Below, piece after piece: positions 12,987-25,311 of a stretch of 64,000 bases of DNA (positions are counted from its first letter, which is position 1; each line of letters opens with the position of its first letter). The position numbers and the translations under genes were made by a program. This stretch comes from Torreya grandis. Taxonomy: Eukaryota > Streptophyta > Pinopsida > Cupressales > Taxaceae. Location of the stretch: positions 305,001-369,000 of the forward strand of contig JARHVA010004907.1 of assembly GCA_037957365.1 (NCBI GenBank). The letters run 5' to 3'. A model generated the notes under the pieces. That model worked only from the letters and a program-made list of their open reading frames with translations. It had not been told where the DNA came from and made no database searches.

Positions 12987-15950
12987 TCAAGCAAGTCTTG
13001 GATGTATTTTAAGACCACAAAAATTTATAAAATCAAGGGGATCATTGCAACCTGACCCTTTAAGGATATTGAAGCCTTTAACATCATCAATGTTCTCCCA
13101 TCTTTTCTTCTTAGCCTCTCTATCAGTTGGGACCTTTCCCTCTAAGTCAAGAATTGGTAACAAAAATAAAGGAGGTTGAAACATAAATCCTAACCATTTT
13201 ACCTTTCTCTTCTTAACAATCTCAATATACATGTATACTCTGTGTATAGCCTCCATAAGGTTTTGAGAGGAGTAAAGTTCCTTTTTTAAAGCATTAGAAA
13301 GTTTTTCCCATCTATGAGAACAAGAAATAAAAATTTGTTTTCCATCTCTTTCCATATGACTCAAATAATGATTCTAAACTTCTACCTATTTCTTGATAAC
13401 CCATTCTTGTGGAGTACTTGAGTTCATGAAGGAGATCCATTATTCTATTATATCATCTGGATCACTTGATTCACCCCTGATCATCAGGGTAGCTTCTTTT
13501 TATTTTTATTGATACTCTTCCACTTATTTCCTTCTTCATGTTTCATTAAGAACATATGAATAAAATGAATTCAGTTGGACATCCCCTAAGTAGATGTTTA
13601 GATTCTAATCTACAATACTAGGTAAAACATATTGGTGGATGTAAATCTCACTTATCTAAGCTTGGAGGTCATGATCAACATGTCATATACTTCAAATAAA
13701 TATTTGGGGTCACAAACTATGTAAGATTGATCACTATAGACCATGTTATATCTAAATTTAAACCATATCTCTTCTAAGTAGAAAGCATACACCCTAGAAG
13801 GTGGTATACACCCCATTAACATTTTAGAGGTTTCATGCATTTTATTAATCTTTTTCCTTTAGATACTTGATCCTATTTTTAGTCATTTCTAGTTTTTCTT
13901 TTAAGTCATCTTATTGTTCTCTTATTTCAACATATACCTTAAATATTTGTATTGACTTCTTGTAGTGATTTTCATCATCACCAAATTTTTCCTTAAGAAA
14001 ATGCAGGAGGTCATCAGTTTTTACAGGTGTGGTAGATAAAACATCTACATCAATAACTTCTTCTATTGTAGGTGTTTTTGTAGTGGGCAATGGAGGAGGA
14101 AATCTATGGTGAAGGGTACTAAAAACATATCATAATCTACTGTAAGTTCTTTTGTGGCCAAGGTAGATGAAGTTGCTATAGGTTCCTCTAAGGAAGTTGT
14201 AGGTTCCTCTAGTAACCTTTCTCTATCCATAGAAGGTTCTACAAATTTTGTTACTCCTAGAAGTCTTTTAATGCCATTCTTACCTTTCAATTCTATTATT
14301 TCATTCCTTAGCCTATATATTTTTTTCATATCTTGTTCCAATGTTTGGAACTCCTAGGCATGAGGAAATATACCTTATTTTTCTTCTTTTTCCATAGTCT
14401 CTTCTTTGATCAATTCCTCTTCTACTATAGGCTGATCTGTCATTCTCAATTCTTCTTCTATATACACAATGTTTTGAGGAGATTAATGTGTTCCTCAGTG
14501 AATCTAGGTGGCTAGGGTGACTATTCTTCTTCTTAGGTAGATTCCTCATTAGTAGACCATTCTTTAATTTCAAACCCATCAGGGGTCTATCAAAACCTAG
14601 GATCTTTCTTTATCTTTTCATCCTCACTAATGTCTATGGGTAAGGAGGTTATAATTGTCTTTTGTTTCTTAATTTTGTTAGATCTTTTAAGTGGAGGTCT
14701 CCTTCTTCTTGATATAATGGGTTTCTTTTCTTCAGTTTTCATCTTCCTTTTAGGAGGGGTGGCTAATGGAACTTGTTATTTTTGTGTAGTAGTTGATGGA
14801 AGAACTTCCTCTTGTCCAGAAGGAGCCATGGTGTAAAAATAAATCTATGGTGAGGAGATAGTGGGAGAAGTAATATACTACTATGGACTTCCCTCCTCTA
14901 TGTCAAAAGGAGGTATGACTAGTTTCCTTCTCTTTTTTCTACTCATAGTATTTTTAGATGGGCCCCTAGTAGCTATTGGGTCTGCTCCTCAGGGGACTTC
15001 TTCTCATTATTACCCTCTTCTTGTTGAGATTCATTATTCCCCAGGGATAAAAACTATTTCCAACTTAGATCAGGGCTGACAAAGTTTATTCCATGTTTAG
15101 TTATCAACCGTATTAGGCAATGATGGGATAGGGATTTTTCAATACCCTTTTGGTACTCTTTGGACATCTTTTTTATAATGTTCCATAAGTGATTTGGAAC
15201 ATTAATGGTTTTGTTATGCCTTAAATGATTCAAAAAGTTTAATTGAAGAGTATAAATTAGGGAATACCTTCCTTCATAGGTCATATATTTGATGATGTAT
15301 GAGGTTATCTCACTCTAGGTTGTATGTAAGATGAGTCTCTCAACACAACCTTTCTTCAGTACTAATCTTTCATTTTCCTAATAAAACTACTATCTATCTT
15401 CTTGACCATTGGGTTTGTCTTGCCAGTTCTCACATATACTTGGTAGCCTAGTTGCCTATCTCACTAGTTTTTTAATGATTGGCAATGTGATGCCATGTAT
15501 AATAGCTTGGTATCCAATAAAAGATCCTACAAATTCCCTAGTAAGGGGTTCTGATAAATGCTATAATTTATCAAAATAAGTTTTCCAACCAACTCTATTG
15601 AAGATAGCCAAACTAGCTTAGTCTCCTTGAAGTTACCTATGATCTATAGGTTCCCTCCTCATAACTAACCCTCCCAATATGCTAAGTTTAGATTTTTTGT
15701 CAATCCTTAAACTATTAATTGGAAACATACTGTATTTGTCTTATAAAAATCTACCTGTAGCAAAGTAGGGTTTATTCAAAAATGGTGGTTTATGGTTTCA
15801 AGTTACAGGTTTATAGGTTATAGTGTGCTTTAGCTTTGTATGAATGTTTATACTTACAAGGGAAATTAATGAAATTTATTATTTTCTTATAGGGTATTAT
15901 GGTTTCATTATGGTGACTAATCCTACATGTATGGATTTTTTAGTGTATGG
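12987..15950 (-). pseudogene. Extra 3' ORF of element E, after integrase
   Basis: Long decayed coding region between integrase and 3' LTR with no catalytic motif that I recognise. An open stretch at 15,284-15,054 reads MTYEGRYSL...HHCLIRLITKHG and aligns with D's KYLTCDG...RHHGLVHLV (near 46,690-46,900). The middle (about 14,900-14,400) is basic and acidic-rich. The C-terminal open stretch 13,364-12,987 contains KWLGFMFQPPLFLLPI, G-K-V-P-T-D and a K-K-R-W motif, matching D's GMWTRPPLLLTPI, P-Q-D and W-K-R-K order. The position after integrase is where Athila-type elements carry env-like or other extra ORFs. Similarity to putative plant transposon protein domains is possible but not shown. Function unknown. 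Confidence 0.65.
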
Positions 15951-15959
15951 TATTCTCAC

Positions 15960-17400
15960 CCATAACATCTTCCCCCCCACATGAGCTATCACATGTCCTC
16001 AAATGACATGGAGTGAATAGGATGAACATGATAGAATGGGGTCATAATTAGGGGTATAAGTGTGGGTTGAGACATCATCATTTGGGTTTAAGTATGAGTT
16101 GAGGGGTGTTAATGAATGATGTGTTTCATGATTTAATATGCTTTTTAATATCGTACATGTTATATTTAAAATAATGAATACTTTTCAATGATCAAAATAT
16201 ATGGTGTACCTTTTTAACAATTTACCTAGGGTGACATCAAAGATTTTCATGTGAGTGTTTACGTGCAAGTGATTGGTAGAATAAAATGATTGTGCTTGTA
16301 GTTGTAACTAGTCTAAAGTGGGCCCCTTTGGAGTAATTATGAGATCATAGTATGGTAGGCTTTTATGGTGCCATTAACATTTATGTATGTGATTAATGAC
16401 AACCTACATGGTATTGGAATATGGGTCTTAGACTTGGATGAGAGATTATTGATCTCCTACCACAAGGTGGTTATTATAGAGGTGGGTGCTCCAATTTAGG
16501 TACTACATGAACATGGAAGAGGGTAGCTAAAGATGTTGTTTTATGATCTTCTATTGCATGAGCCTACATGATTTATCTATGTGTCATCTTACTGCCTATG
16601 GATTTTGCCTTGTTATTTTAGGGTAGGCCTGAGATTTTTTTTATTTTTATACTCTAATCCTTCTGCATTGCTCCTCTATCTAGTATAGTATCTTCTAGGA
16701 ATGCTCAAAATCTCATAGCCAAAGCCATAACATAGATTTTGGGAAGAACTATCCTACATGTACTTAAAGATATGTTAGGGTATGCCTATAACAACCAGAG
16801 ATGGTGCTTTTAGAGACTATAAGTTTGTGCCCAACTATGGGAAAAGTCCCTATAGTAGCTAAAAAAGAGCCTATAGAAATTGAATAAGGTGATTGTAATA
16901 GTTATAAAATATCCCTTGGAAATTGGAGGAGGATCAATAGTTTGATTAGAATGATAGTTTATTTTTTTTGTTTTTACCCCTAAATACCTAGAAAGTTAGT
17001 TTTCTATTTAGGCCCATTTTACAATTCTAAGTAGCCAGTAGGCTAGTTTTCTACCCCAAAATTGCCAACAATACCCAAAAAAGTGTTTTCATTATTGGAT
17101 TTTTTTTACTCTAACTATTTCCTATAGTAGAATGTTCATTCCAAGTCTTAACCAAGTCATTAGTGAGGGTGACTAGTCAAGGACCAAGTGAAGGCCACGG
17201 TCTTCATGCCAGAGGAGGGCTAGGATGTCATCCTCTCCTTATTTATCTATGTGTTGGCTATTTCTCCCTTTATCTAGTGAGACATCATGTTGATCCAACA
17301 CATCATTGTATCCATTCTATAATTGTGTGTGTATGTGCTTGGAAAACTCCTCTTGAGTGAATGGATTTGTGTACAACTTTATTTTATGGCCATTAACCAA
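15960..17400. other. Spacer between integrase and 3' ORF of element E
   Basis: No gene seen. About 1.4 kb, longer than the matching spacer in element D (about 0.65 kb). A C-rich run at about 15,970 and phrases such as 'cctatagtagct' (about 16,850) faintly recall the LTR repeat of E. Confidence 0.45.
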
Positions 17401-18520
17401 GAGATAGAATCTTATCGAGTCAATAGTTTGGAGTTGCAATGATCCATTGTTAAAAACATGGTCAATCTCAAATGGATAAAGCTATTTGGTGTAGAGTTTG
17501 CCCTTGTGATCCTTAAATTTTGAATAAAAAAGAAGGGCCCAATATCGTACATTGAATTATTTGGTCTTAATTTAACTATCATGCTAGCTAATTTGCTGAT
17601 GCTATACAATTTTTGTGGTCTAAAATGCATGATATATATATTCATCTAAGGCATTCAGTTACATAAGTCTTTTTTTTTGTGCTTCAGATATATCCGTCCT
17701 AAGTGCTAGTGCTATCTATAAGATTTTATATTCAAATTCTATTAGCAAGACATGTTTCTTCCCATAGACCAAATCATATGGGGTAAATCTTGTAGTAGCC
17801 TTTCATGTGATTCTATAAGCCCAAATAGCTTTAGAAAGTCTAGCTTCCCAATCCTTATGAGACATACTAACAATTTTGGTCAAAATATTTTCTATCTCCC
17901 TATTGGTGACTTCCACCTATCCATTGGACTATGGATGATATGGAGTTGATTTATTATGCCTAATATTGTATTATTACATTAAATCAGTAATTAAACTAGA
18001 AATGAATTGGGGTATTTGATTAGTGACTATTTTTCATGGCACACCATATCTTATGAATATTTTCTCATAGAGGAAAGATGCCAACTTTTCATCCCTGACA
18101 TGTGTAAGAGCCTTGAATTCCACCCATTTAGTGACATAGTTAGTACATACAAGGATGTATTATTTATTTTTGGATTTTGGATCAAAAATTCCTAAAAAGT
18201 CTAGACCCCATTTTCTAAATGGTTCAAGCACTATTTGAGGCTGTAAAGGCATCTCATATAAACGTTTAGGTCTCCCCATACACTGACATCTATCATAATG
18301 AGTAGTATAACTTATTGTATCTTTATAGAGTGAGGGCCAATAATATCCTTTATTCAATATTTTTACTATTTTACATGGCTACAAAGTGCCCTCCATAGGG
18401 TTCATCATGATAGGCTTTGAGGATATCTAGAACTTTGTCCTCTTTGAGACATCTTCTGATGATAAAGTTAGGTCTAGTATAAAAAATAAATTAGGATAGC
18501 CATGAATAACTACCACTTTT
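17400..18520 (-). pseudogene. Integrase region of element E
   Basis: Ty3/gypsy integrase, which inserts the cDNA into host chromosomes. Near 18,430 the minus strand shows HDEPYGGHF, the first half of the HHCC zinc-binding domain. The open stretch 18,357-18,160 reads YYWPSLYKD...YDRCQCMGRP, the second half with the first cysteine of the C-x-x-C changed to Tyr, then KWGLDFLGIF. The catalytic core follows to about 17,750: YVTKWVEFKAL (the usual T-D-Y has become T-N-Y), then P-Y-H-P...V-E-V-T-N, then WAYRIT and PYDLVYGKK. Stops interrupt it throughout. Order and spacing match D's integrase. Confidence 0.85.
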
Positions 18521-19960
18521 CTGAATCAAATCTCTTCTTTATTTAGGGGGGAAGTGATGTGCGAGTAACCTTATGGAAATTTAGTTAGCAATATCAACAT
18601 ACCAAGGTGTGGTAAGGGTGAGAGAGATTAGGTGATCATTTGGAAATAAGTCATCCACTATGGTATCTTCTTCAAGGGATTCTAGGTGTGATAATAAATT
18701 AGCCATGATATTGTCCCTACCATGCTTATTTCCAATGGTGATATCAAATTATTGTAATAAGAGTAACCATCTTATCACTCTAGTTGGGATAGTTAGTTTA
18801 TTCATAAGGTACTAAATGTCTGCATGGTCTATATGAACAAAGACTTGATACCGTATGATGTAGTGATGGAACTTGTTGATATTATAGACTACTACCAATA
18901 ACTCTTTTTCAATAACTATGTAAATTAATTATGCTAACTTTAGGTTCTTGCTTACAAAATAGATATCATAATTGAGTGCTCCCTATTTTTGGCCTATCAT
19001 AGCTCCTAGGGTAGTATTTGAAGCATCTATGTGAATATATAAGGGAAGCTTCTAATCAAGACAACATAGAATAGGGGTGGTGGTCAATATTTCCTTTACT
19101 TATTTGAAAGTTGTATCACAGGTAGGAGTTAGAGGAATTTAGCATCTTTAGTCAACAGAGTGAATAATAGTGTTGTTACTTTGCTAAAATTGTTGATAAA
19201 TCTTGTGTTAACCAACATGTCCTAAAAAACTCTTGACATCTTTCTATTTTTGAGAAACAAAGAGATTTTTTATGATGCTTATTTTTGCAGGGTCAACATT
19301 AATTCCTTCAGTAGATACATGGTGGCCTAAGACAATACCTTCTATCATCAAAATGTATCATTTCTTATGACTTAAAGATAAATGGTTCTCCTGACAACAT
19401 TGTATCACTTTTTCCAATTTGTTTAGGCACTCATCAAATGTTTCTCCATAAATAGTGAAGTCATCCATATAAATTTATACACATTCATTTGCCATATCTT
19501 TAAAGATACTCAAGACAACTCTCTGGAATGTTGTAGGAGCATTACATAACCCAAAAGTTAATATAGCATAATAATAATCACCCTAAAGAAAATTTAAAGT
19601 GGTCTTGTTCTGGTCCTTATGAGTAATGCTAATATGGTTGTAACCACTGAAGCCATCCAAAAGGCAAAATATTTCTTCCCTGCTAGTGTGTCCAACACCT
19701 GATCAATGAAAGGTAGAGGAAAATGATCCTTTCTTCTTCCTATATTAAGTTATCTATAATATATTCACACATTCCATTCTCCATTTTTCTTTGGTACAAT
19801 TTCCAAAGATGAAACCCATTCACTATCTGAGATGGGGTATATAAATCCAATAGTCAATAGTTTTTATAATTTCACTTTGACTATTTCTCTGAGAGATGGA
19901 TTCATCCTATGTTGTGTCTATCTAATTGGTTGGCACTATTTTTTTATATAGATATGATAT
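18521..19960 (-). pseudogene. Reverse transcriptase and RNase H region of element E
   Basis: Minus-strand Ty3/gypsy RT followed by RNase H. RT landmarks: FIYPISDSEWVSSLEIVPKK (about 19,900), FPLPFIDQVLDTLAGKKYF (about 19,730), the catalytic box IYMDDFTIYGETFDE (19,474-19,430), and LSLSHKK...LGHHVSTEGI. The connection and RNase H follow: YIHIDASNTTLGAMIGQK (about 19,040), EKELLVVVYNINKFHHYI, HIDHADI and RVIRWLLLLQ, then LLSHLE. The YMDD box survives, but stops and frameshifts elsewhere rule out a working enzyme. The gene lies between the DLGA protease and integrase, as expected. Confidence 0.88.
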
Positions 19961-20960
19961 GTTCATGTTTTTGGGCTGATTTCATGCATGTCCTCATAAT
20001 CCCATGCAAAATCACATTGGTTTGCATGCAACATGCTGACTAGGTGTTTTTCCTCATTTGACTCCAACTTGCTATTAATAAGTAATATTTTTCTTGGAGA
20101 GCTTTTAATTTCCTGTGAGAGTGGTTTAATCATTTCTATAATGCTAATGGATTTGGTTTGGCTGCATTTATGAGGTAGAAGCTAGTAAAATATTTTCAGT
20201 ACAAATGCATCAAATTTATCTACTTCTTAGAAGCTATAAAATGGGTACTCAACACATTGCAGGTGGATGAGATTTGTAGAATGAGTTTGTTAATTATTAT
20301 ATATAACATTGGAGATAATTTAATCATCTTCCTAATTATCCAAGGTACATGCATGGTCTATGGTGAATAAAGGAATCTAGGGAGACTATTACACCTCATC
20401 TTATTTAGCCCATAATGTATGTTTTAATCCCAAGGCTAGATGTAATAGGGGATAGAGGACAAACATCTTAGTGTGGTTTCCATTAGAGATCAATATGTCA
20501 CTTGATCTGTAGCTAATGAAGGCATCAAATGTGGTAATCTAAAGACATCCTAAGATAAGAGGATATCCACCTAAATTAGACTTAGGATGTAACACAATGA
20601 AATCTATAGGATACTCCCAAGAATCTATAGTAATGATAAGATATTCAATGATTCCTTCTATTTTAACTATAGACCCATCATCCATTTTTAGCATTATAGA
20701 TGTGGGACAAATATTATTTAGCTATAGTTTATGCATGATTTTAGTTGTCATTACATTTATTATAGCCCCCAAGTCTTTCAATGTATTGGATAACTACTAA
20801 TCATGGATTTGTATTATTACTATTGGGCATCTTAGATATAAATATTTATTTAGTAGGGTGTTTTCTAGAATAAGGTCTACTAGGTAGCCAATCAAATGCA
20901 CTATATTGGGATCCTTCTTCTTCCTTCTAGGCTTACGTAGACATAAGTCTCTAACAGATT
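19961..20960 (-). pseudogene. Aspartic protease (DLGA type) region of element E
   Basis: Retropepsin-type protease remnant on the minus strand. The active-site phrase KDLGAIINVMTTKIM lies at about 20,778-20,734. It uses D-L-G-A in place of the textbook D-T-G-A, as in Athila-like elements. Downstream are MDDGSIVKIEGIIEYL, SWEYPIDFIVLHPK and GGYPLILG, which align with D's VDQSVAKPEGVIE, YEYPIDFLIFHPK and GYPIILGRPW. The linker to RT follows to about 19,960. Confidence 0.82.
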
Positions 20961-22740
20961 TGGAATATATGGGCACATCATTGATGGCTTAGAAGAGGGG
21001 AATTTTAACATAGATATTTTTGAGTTATCTTATGAAATCAAATTCAAGCTCAATTATATGGTGCTGAAGGGTAAGATGTTCTATAAATGGTGAATTTGTT
21101 TTATCAAAATATTTATTTTCTAGTTAAAAGAGTTATTATGGTGATGAAGGTGGGTTAGCATGATATTTTGGAGTTTTTTGATCTGACTCCATTATTATGG
21201 GTAGGGTTGGAGGTGGTATAAATTTCCATAAACACAAGTGAACTTCACAGATGTTCATCACATATGTTTTGTATTATATAAGTTTAGTACTAAAGGTTGG
21301 TTGAACTATCTTATTTGTAGGGTTTTCCATATGTTGGATAGAGAACTGGTTAGGCTTGGGTGCAACTTCTATATTAGGCATAAGAGTAGGAGGTTGTTGT
21401 TGTTTCTATGGAGAGAATCATACTTGATGGTTTATCTAGGGTTGATTGGGTATCTATGGTTGCTACCACTGGTTTGTGAAGGGTGGGCCTTGGGGTGGTT
21501 ATCAAGCTTGTGTTTAAGGTAAGGATGCATTTTATGGAGGTTGCTAGGAGGTAGTGGGGTAGCTTGTCTGAAGTGGCTACCAACTAGAATTAGATAGTGG
21601 GGATGTATTTTTTGGAGGATACTAGGACATAGTGGGGTAGATTTTTTGAGGTGGATACTAGTTAGAATTAGGAGATGGGACATTCATCCATGGACTAGTT
21701 CAGTTGGGAGTAAATTTTGTAAATTGTGAGTTAAAGGAGATAGAATTTTTAAAAGGTGAATTTTGTCACATACTTGGATAATATGGTTATTAAACACATG
21801 GATTTATTTGTGAAACATAGAATACCTAGTCTCCATATCCTCCTATAGCATTCACCTCTACTATTTTTGGTTCTTTAGCTATGATTTTAGATACTTTATC
21901 CAAAACCTCATGAGACCTAAAATTTATCTTCCTCCTCTTACAATCTAGATAATAGATGTTCAAATATTGATCTAAGGCTATTTTATTTTGCCTTGAGTGT
22001 AGGATATCTATTTGGGTGGACAAATGACTACTGATATCCTAATTCTTGTCTTGTAATAGGTTACTAACTTTAGATTTTGATAGGCCACTTGCAGCTACTA
22101 GTGGAAGCTTACTACCCCTAACTTTGTTTATGGTAGACCTGGAATAGTTCTTGATCAATTCCTTGATATCTAAAAATGGTAGATATCTCCCACACTCATT
22201 ATGCCTAAGGCTTCCAGACAATATTCTCAGACTCCTTTCGGGAAGATGAGTTTTAGAGGTTCTTCTCCTAGTGTACTTTATTTGAATTTTTATACATTGA
22301 ATAGGAACTATTCAACATAGTCTTCCAAAGATTCCTCCCCTTCTTGAGTCATCTTGAAGATGCCATTTATTTTTTAACTTACTCATCATCCATATTCCTA
22401 ATACTTAGTCAAAAATTTATTTTACCTATCCTCCCAAGTGAGGACTGAATTAATACCTAATCCCATGAACCAATGAAGTGTTGAGTCCTTGAGGGTGGCT
22501 GGAAAAAGTTTTAATTTTTGTGCATCCTTCTTATAGTCATAGCTTCTATAGAGGATATCAAATTTGAACAAAAAGGTGTCTAGGTCTTCTGAGAATGTAC
22601 CTTTGAAATTGGGAAAGGATGAAGGTGGGATATTTTTCATTTGTATTATGCTTATTGCATCTAGAATAGGAAATTAAAAAGTAACTATGTCTGGAGTCTT
22701 CTTGTTATCCATAATTCTCCTTCTCTGTTTATGATGGATT
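20961..22740 (-). pseudogene. Gag region of element E
   Basis: Structural capsid polyprotein remnant. The open stretch 22,640-22,422 reads MKNIPPSSFPNFKGTFSED, then D-T-F-L-F-K-F-D, KLKLFPATLKDSTLHWFMGL. This is the retrotransposon-gag core and aligns nearly residue for residue with D's 40,148-40,350. The next stretches (22,221-22,039 and 22,023-21,826) carry NYSRS, KSKVSNLLQ and a Cys-poor remnant of the K-K-H...E-C-P-L region. A Pro/His-rich linker with a 78-bp duplication follows (21,680-21,523). It lies just inside the primer binding site at 23,877. Confidence 0.85.
21523..21680. repeat. 78-bp tandem duplication in gag linker of E
   Basis: 'ggatgcattttatggaggtt' at 21,523 and 'ggatgtattttttggaggat' at 21,601 begin two similar 78-base units, which is 26 codons and keeps the frame. 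Element D has a Trp/Pro/Gln-rich linker at the same place. Confidence 0.75.
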
Positions 22741-23876
22741 TTCTTGTGATATGGATACCAAAGTAAACATTTAAACATTTATCAGTTCCTTCATTAGTAT
22801 GATAGTAAACATTTATCTATTGCTCCATAGTCTTTTTTCTTGATGAGAAATCTAAAGATTCTCCTAAGATTTCTTGGATTTATTCAGGAATTCCTTGATG
22901 GAATGTTATTTTGATGCTACTTTCTAGAGTATTTGGATCATGAGTTTCTTATTCTTCATTTCTCCTTACTAACTCAGCTAATTCTTCCTTTGTGACTAAT
23001 TTTTTCAAAACCAATAGTACTTCTTCTACAATCCACTTCCTTTAGTTTGTAGTGTTTTCTTCTTTAAGAGCCTTCTGGCTTATGGTATATTTTTCAACAG
23101 GACTCTTGGTTTCTGTAGGTACTTGTAGTTCTTTCTCGGTAGTAACTTGTGGTTTGTTTATCCAGAATATACCTCAAGAATATCTTTTTCTCTATATAAA
23201 CATTGTATCACACCTTTCAACTATCTTGTTCCTTCCTACACAAGATTAGTGTCCTTTTGTTTTTTGAGTATTCCATGGGATTGTTTCAGAATAAGTAAAA
23301 AGTACAATAAAGAAGTGTGAAAATAAAAATAATTGGAATTGAAATTTTACTTCTAGAAATTAGTAAATTTATCTACTAAAAGTGGGAAAACTACTCATGG
23401 AAATAGAAAATGAAAGTATAAAAATTATCCTAGAAAATAGGAAATGAAATTAAGAAAATTATCCTAGAAAATAGGAAATGAAAGCAAGAAAATTATCCTA
23501 GAAAATAGGAAATGAAAGAAGGAAAATTATCCTAGAAAACAATAAATGAAAGTAAGAAAATTAAAGACACACTTTAAAAAAAATAAATCACTCTAGCAAG
23601 AAATAAATCCTAAAGACATGAACTATGTAAATTACAAGATTGCAAGAGGAATTTAAGGCTATGCACCATTTACTTTCAAAAACTCAGACATATGGCATAA
23701 AACACCATAGTGCCCTCACTCAACTTGCTTGGCTATAACTATATGTCTAGGAACTTAGACATCTGGCATAAGACACTGTAGTGTCCTTCACTCAACAAGT
23801 CTAGTTGGGTAGAATAGTGCATTAACCATTCTTAAAAAAAACAATGATTGATTTTAGAAAATAATAATTGACAACC
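22741..23876. other. 5' leader of element E
   Basis: Untranslated leader between primer binding site and gag on the minus strand. It holds a 34-bp tandem array (23,424-23,559) and, near 23,683-23,800, an imperfect direct repeat with a 71-base offset built on 'cagacatatggcataa'. No gene is seen. Confidence 0.55.
23424..23559. repeat. 34-bp tandem array, four units
   Basis: Four consecutive 34-base units, each starting ATTATCCTAGAAAATAGGAA or a close variant, with a partial unit before them. It lies in the leader of element E. Confidence 0.9.
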
Positions 23877-23894
23877 TCCTTGAAAATGGTACCA
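23877..23894 (-). promoter_or_regulatory. Primer binding site of element E
   Basis: On the minus strand, three bases after the LTR end, the sequence reads TGGTACCATTTTCAAGGA. It is a decayed form of TGGCGCCGTTGCCGGGGA, the site that pairs with tRNA-Asp in many Athila/Tat elements. Six of the seven differences are C-to-T or G-to-A. Confidence 0.75.
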
Positions 23895-23897
23895 AAA

Positions 23898-25311
23898 TGT
23901 TGTGTAGACTATTTACCTAGTGATTACCAGATCCTTGAGTCTGATTAACATTAATTATCAACCTAGGTGCATACTATTTTCAAGGATGTTAGCATTATAT
24001 ATAAATTATTGATTCATAAATCAACTTGATTTACTAGTTGAAGTACAATGAACTTATGTTGAATTCACTAGATAGTTATACTATAAAAATATTATGATAG
24101 AAATATAGAAATACTTCACACTTGTAAATCACACATGCATCCCACTTTATATAATTAGATTAATAATGAAATATAATTTCACACTCTTAACTAAAGAGGG
24201 TTATGATCTTCACTACAACTCCTTTCGAGGGGGCTCTTCCTCATTCAAAACTGAGTTCCAATCCTTCTCTAAGATATTTACAAAATCTTCTTGTAGAATC
24301 AAATTTTTCATTACTCAAATCTATAGTAATTAAAGATTACTATAGAAGATTACAATGAAGTGACTTATATAGTTATACTAACTATCCAATCTTAATTTTA
24401 ACTTCACTAACTCCTAATCTGATCTAGGTTCTACCATCAAATATAGGAGATAGTTTATTAAATTTTAACCAAAGACACCAATCTAAGTAAAATACAAATA
24501 CTTTAGAAACTACCCTAGTCAACCTTCAAGTGGTTAGTAATCAAAGTTACTTGTTTTAGGATTGACTAGGTTAAGGACAAGGTATATTATTTTTCTAGTT
24601 TATTCATTTTTTTCTTCTTCCCATTGTCCTTATCTTTCTCATCTTTGGTAGCACATCTAAATTTCCTTGTATGTAGGGAGTCCGTACAATATCTATGGAC
24701 ATTTCCAATCATCGATTTGGTTTTCAAGATAGTTGGATGTGTCCTGAAGATCTATTCACAACAATATCTCTATTTTGTATAGTGGTTGTGAGCAACATGT
24801 AGGTGAATCTTATAGTTTCTATGAGCATTCTGTAGTAGCTATAGGAAACTTGTAAGTGAAGCCTATAATTACCATGGGTAATGTGTAGTGGCTATGATTA
24901 TCCTATATGTGGAGCCTACAATTATTATGGGAAACCTATAATGGATATGGGCAGCTTGTAGGTGGATCCTACAATTGTTATGGGAAACTTATAGGTGGAG
25001 CCTACAGTTGCTATGGGAGGCATGTAAGTGTTGTGCCAAAATGAGATCTTGTATACTTACGTTATCCTTAAAATACTTGTTAAATAAAGTTACACAAGTA
25101 TAATATAATAAAGGAAAATGCATCAATAATTCATAACATAATTTATGATTTTGTGTTTGCATTGATATATATATATATATATGCACACACAAAATCATAA
25201 ATTCATTCATTAATTTGTATGAGTTATGGATGGTTATGGGGATTTACATAGAAAAAGATATATACTAGGTATGGATGAGGCTACAAAATCAAGTAATTGG
25301 TGGCCTCATCA
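23898..25311 (-). repeat. 5' LTR of element E
   Basis: 1,414 bp, pair of 11,640-12,958. It ends on the plus strand in GGCCTCATCA (TGATGAGGCC on the minus strand) and begins TGTTGTGTAGACT. It is longer than its partner mainly through about 95 bases at 24,459-24,553. It also contains the 33/20-bp array and a (TA)n tract near 25,165. Confidence 0.92.
24778..25035. repeat. Compound 33/20-bp tandem array in 5' LTR of E
   Basis: Same array as at 12,424-12,681 and the same total length (258 bases), but with more substitutions in the TATAGT unit starts (for example TGTAGT, TACAAT). Confidence 0.85.

Larger units (their letters stand above)
11640..25311 (-). mobile_element. Element E: complete but decayed Ty3/gypsy LTR retrotransposon
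   Basis: A 13.7-kb element on the minus strand with LTRs at both ends (11,640-12,958 and 23,898-25,311). The flanks are 5-bp target duplications GGAAG (11,635-11,639) and AGAAG (25,312-25,316), one transition apart. The order on the minus strand is 5' LTR, primer binding site, gag, protease, RT, RNase H, integrase, an extra 3' ORF, polypurine tract, 3' LTR. It shares gag, DLGA-type protease and the 3' ORF with element D, so the two belong to one family, though the LTRs differ beyond the first bases. In sampled stretches its LTRs match at roughly 85-90% by eye, so it looks older than D. It interrupts element A between gag and protease. Confidence 0.92.
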
